This document shows positions 63,853 through 64,000 of a stretch of DNA of 64,000 nt, piece after piece (positions within the stretch are counted from its first letter, which is position 1; each line of letters opens with the position of its first letter). The stretch is from Tragulus kanchil (lineage: Eukaryota; Chordata; Mammalia; Artiodactyla; Tragulidae): assembly GCA_022376925.1 (NCBI GenBank), contig JAIOJX010000005.1, forward strand, positions 159,789,501 to 159,853,500, read 5' to 3'. The notes beneath the pieces are model-generated. The model was given only the letters and a program-made list of their open reading frames with translations. It was not told the DNA's origin and did no database searches. The position numbers and the translations under genes are program-made.

Positions 63853-64000
63853 AGAATAGCCCAAACAGTCTAAAAAAAAAAAGCTGAAGGACTTGCACTT
63901 CCCAGTTTCAAGGCCTAGGCACCATATTGGAGTAATCAAGACGGTGTGGTACTGGCATAACAACAGGTATATAAATAAGTGGAATATGATTGAGAGTCCA

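Larger units (their letters stand above)
62515..64000 (+). mobile_element. L1 LINE ORF2 fragment, interrupted by SINEs, runs off the window
   Basis: Plus-strand L1 ORF2 remnant starting at the 'accacatgatcatctcaaca' (HMIIS) region of the reverse transcriptase, with recognisable stretches to 62928, 63254-63530 and 63853-64000 ('gcaccatattggagtaatca', 'gacggtgtggtactggcata'). Frameshifts and stops are frequent, so it is older than the copy at 52489. Confidence 0.82.

Overview
The window is nuclear genomic DNA from a ruminant, most likely a bovid. It is packed with ruminant-specific interspersed repeats: Bov-tA SINEs in both orientations, CHR-type tRNA-Glu SINEs with the 'cttccctggtggtccagtgg' head, a BovB (RTE) LINE 3' fragment and L1 3' fragments. 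The genes are ordinary intron-containing mammalian genes. There are no prokaryotic operons, CRISPR arrays or phage modules.

Layout. Positions 1-8432 hold the 5' end of FGD2 on the minus strand: coding exon 1 at 8365-8432, exon 2 at 4921-5140, and exon 3, which opens the DH (RhoGEF) domain, present twice at 1631-1711 and 537-617. The rest of FGD2 lies off the left edge. From 8433 to about 31.3 kb is intergenic sequence filled with SINEs, L1, BovB and MaLR LTR remnants. A CpG island at about 31.3-32.1 kb carries the MTCH1 promoter and exon 1. MTCH1 runs on the plus strand from the ATG at 31768 to the stop at 58105-58107, with an AATAAA signal at 58851. All twelve coding exons can be read, and one copy of each gives an intact 389-codon protein. 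From about 58.9 kb to the end is intergenic sequence finishing in an L1 fragment with SINEs inserted in it. The divergent FGD2-MTCH1 pair matches mammalian synteny at human 6p21. The two genes are neighbours and I see no evidence that they work together: FGD2 is a CDC42 exchange factor, MTCH1 an outer-mitochondrial-membrane SLC25-family protein.

The dominant unexplained structure is a set of sixteen direct, adjacent, near-identical duplications, all with an offset of about 1.08-1.16 kb, scattered without regard to gene or repeat content. They duplicate FGD2 exon 3 and MTCH1 exons 2, 5, 6 and 7, and twice lengthen one L1 copy. The uniform length, error-rich tails just before each junction, orphan bases at some junctions and homopolymer differences all point to contig overlaps placed side by side instead of being merged. 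I read them as assembly artefacts, adding about 17.8 kb to the window. Removing them shrinks MTCH1 from about 26 kb to about 19 kb.

I found no new biological system here. What merits a second look: the duplication pattern and its effect on gene models; a possible GC donor after FGD2 exon 3; an L1 inserted into the target-site duplication of a SINE; a small polyadenylated retro-inserted transcript I could not identify; and a CLEAR-like E-box just upstream of the MTCH1 ATG.
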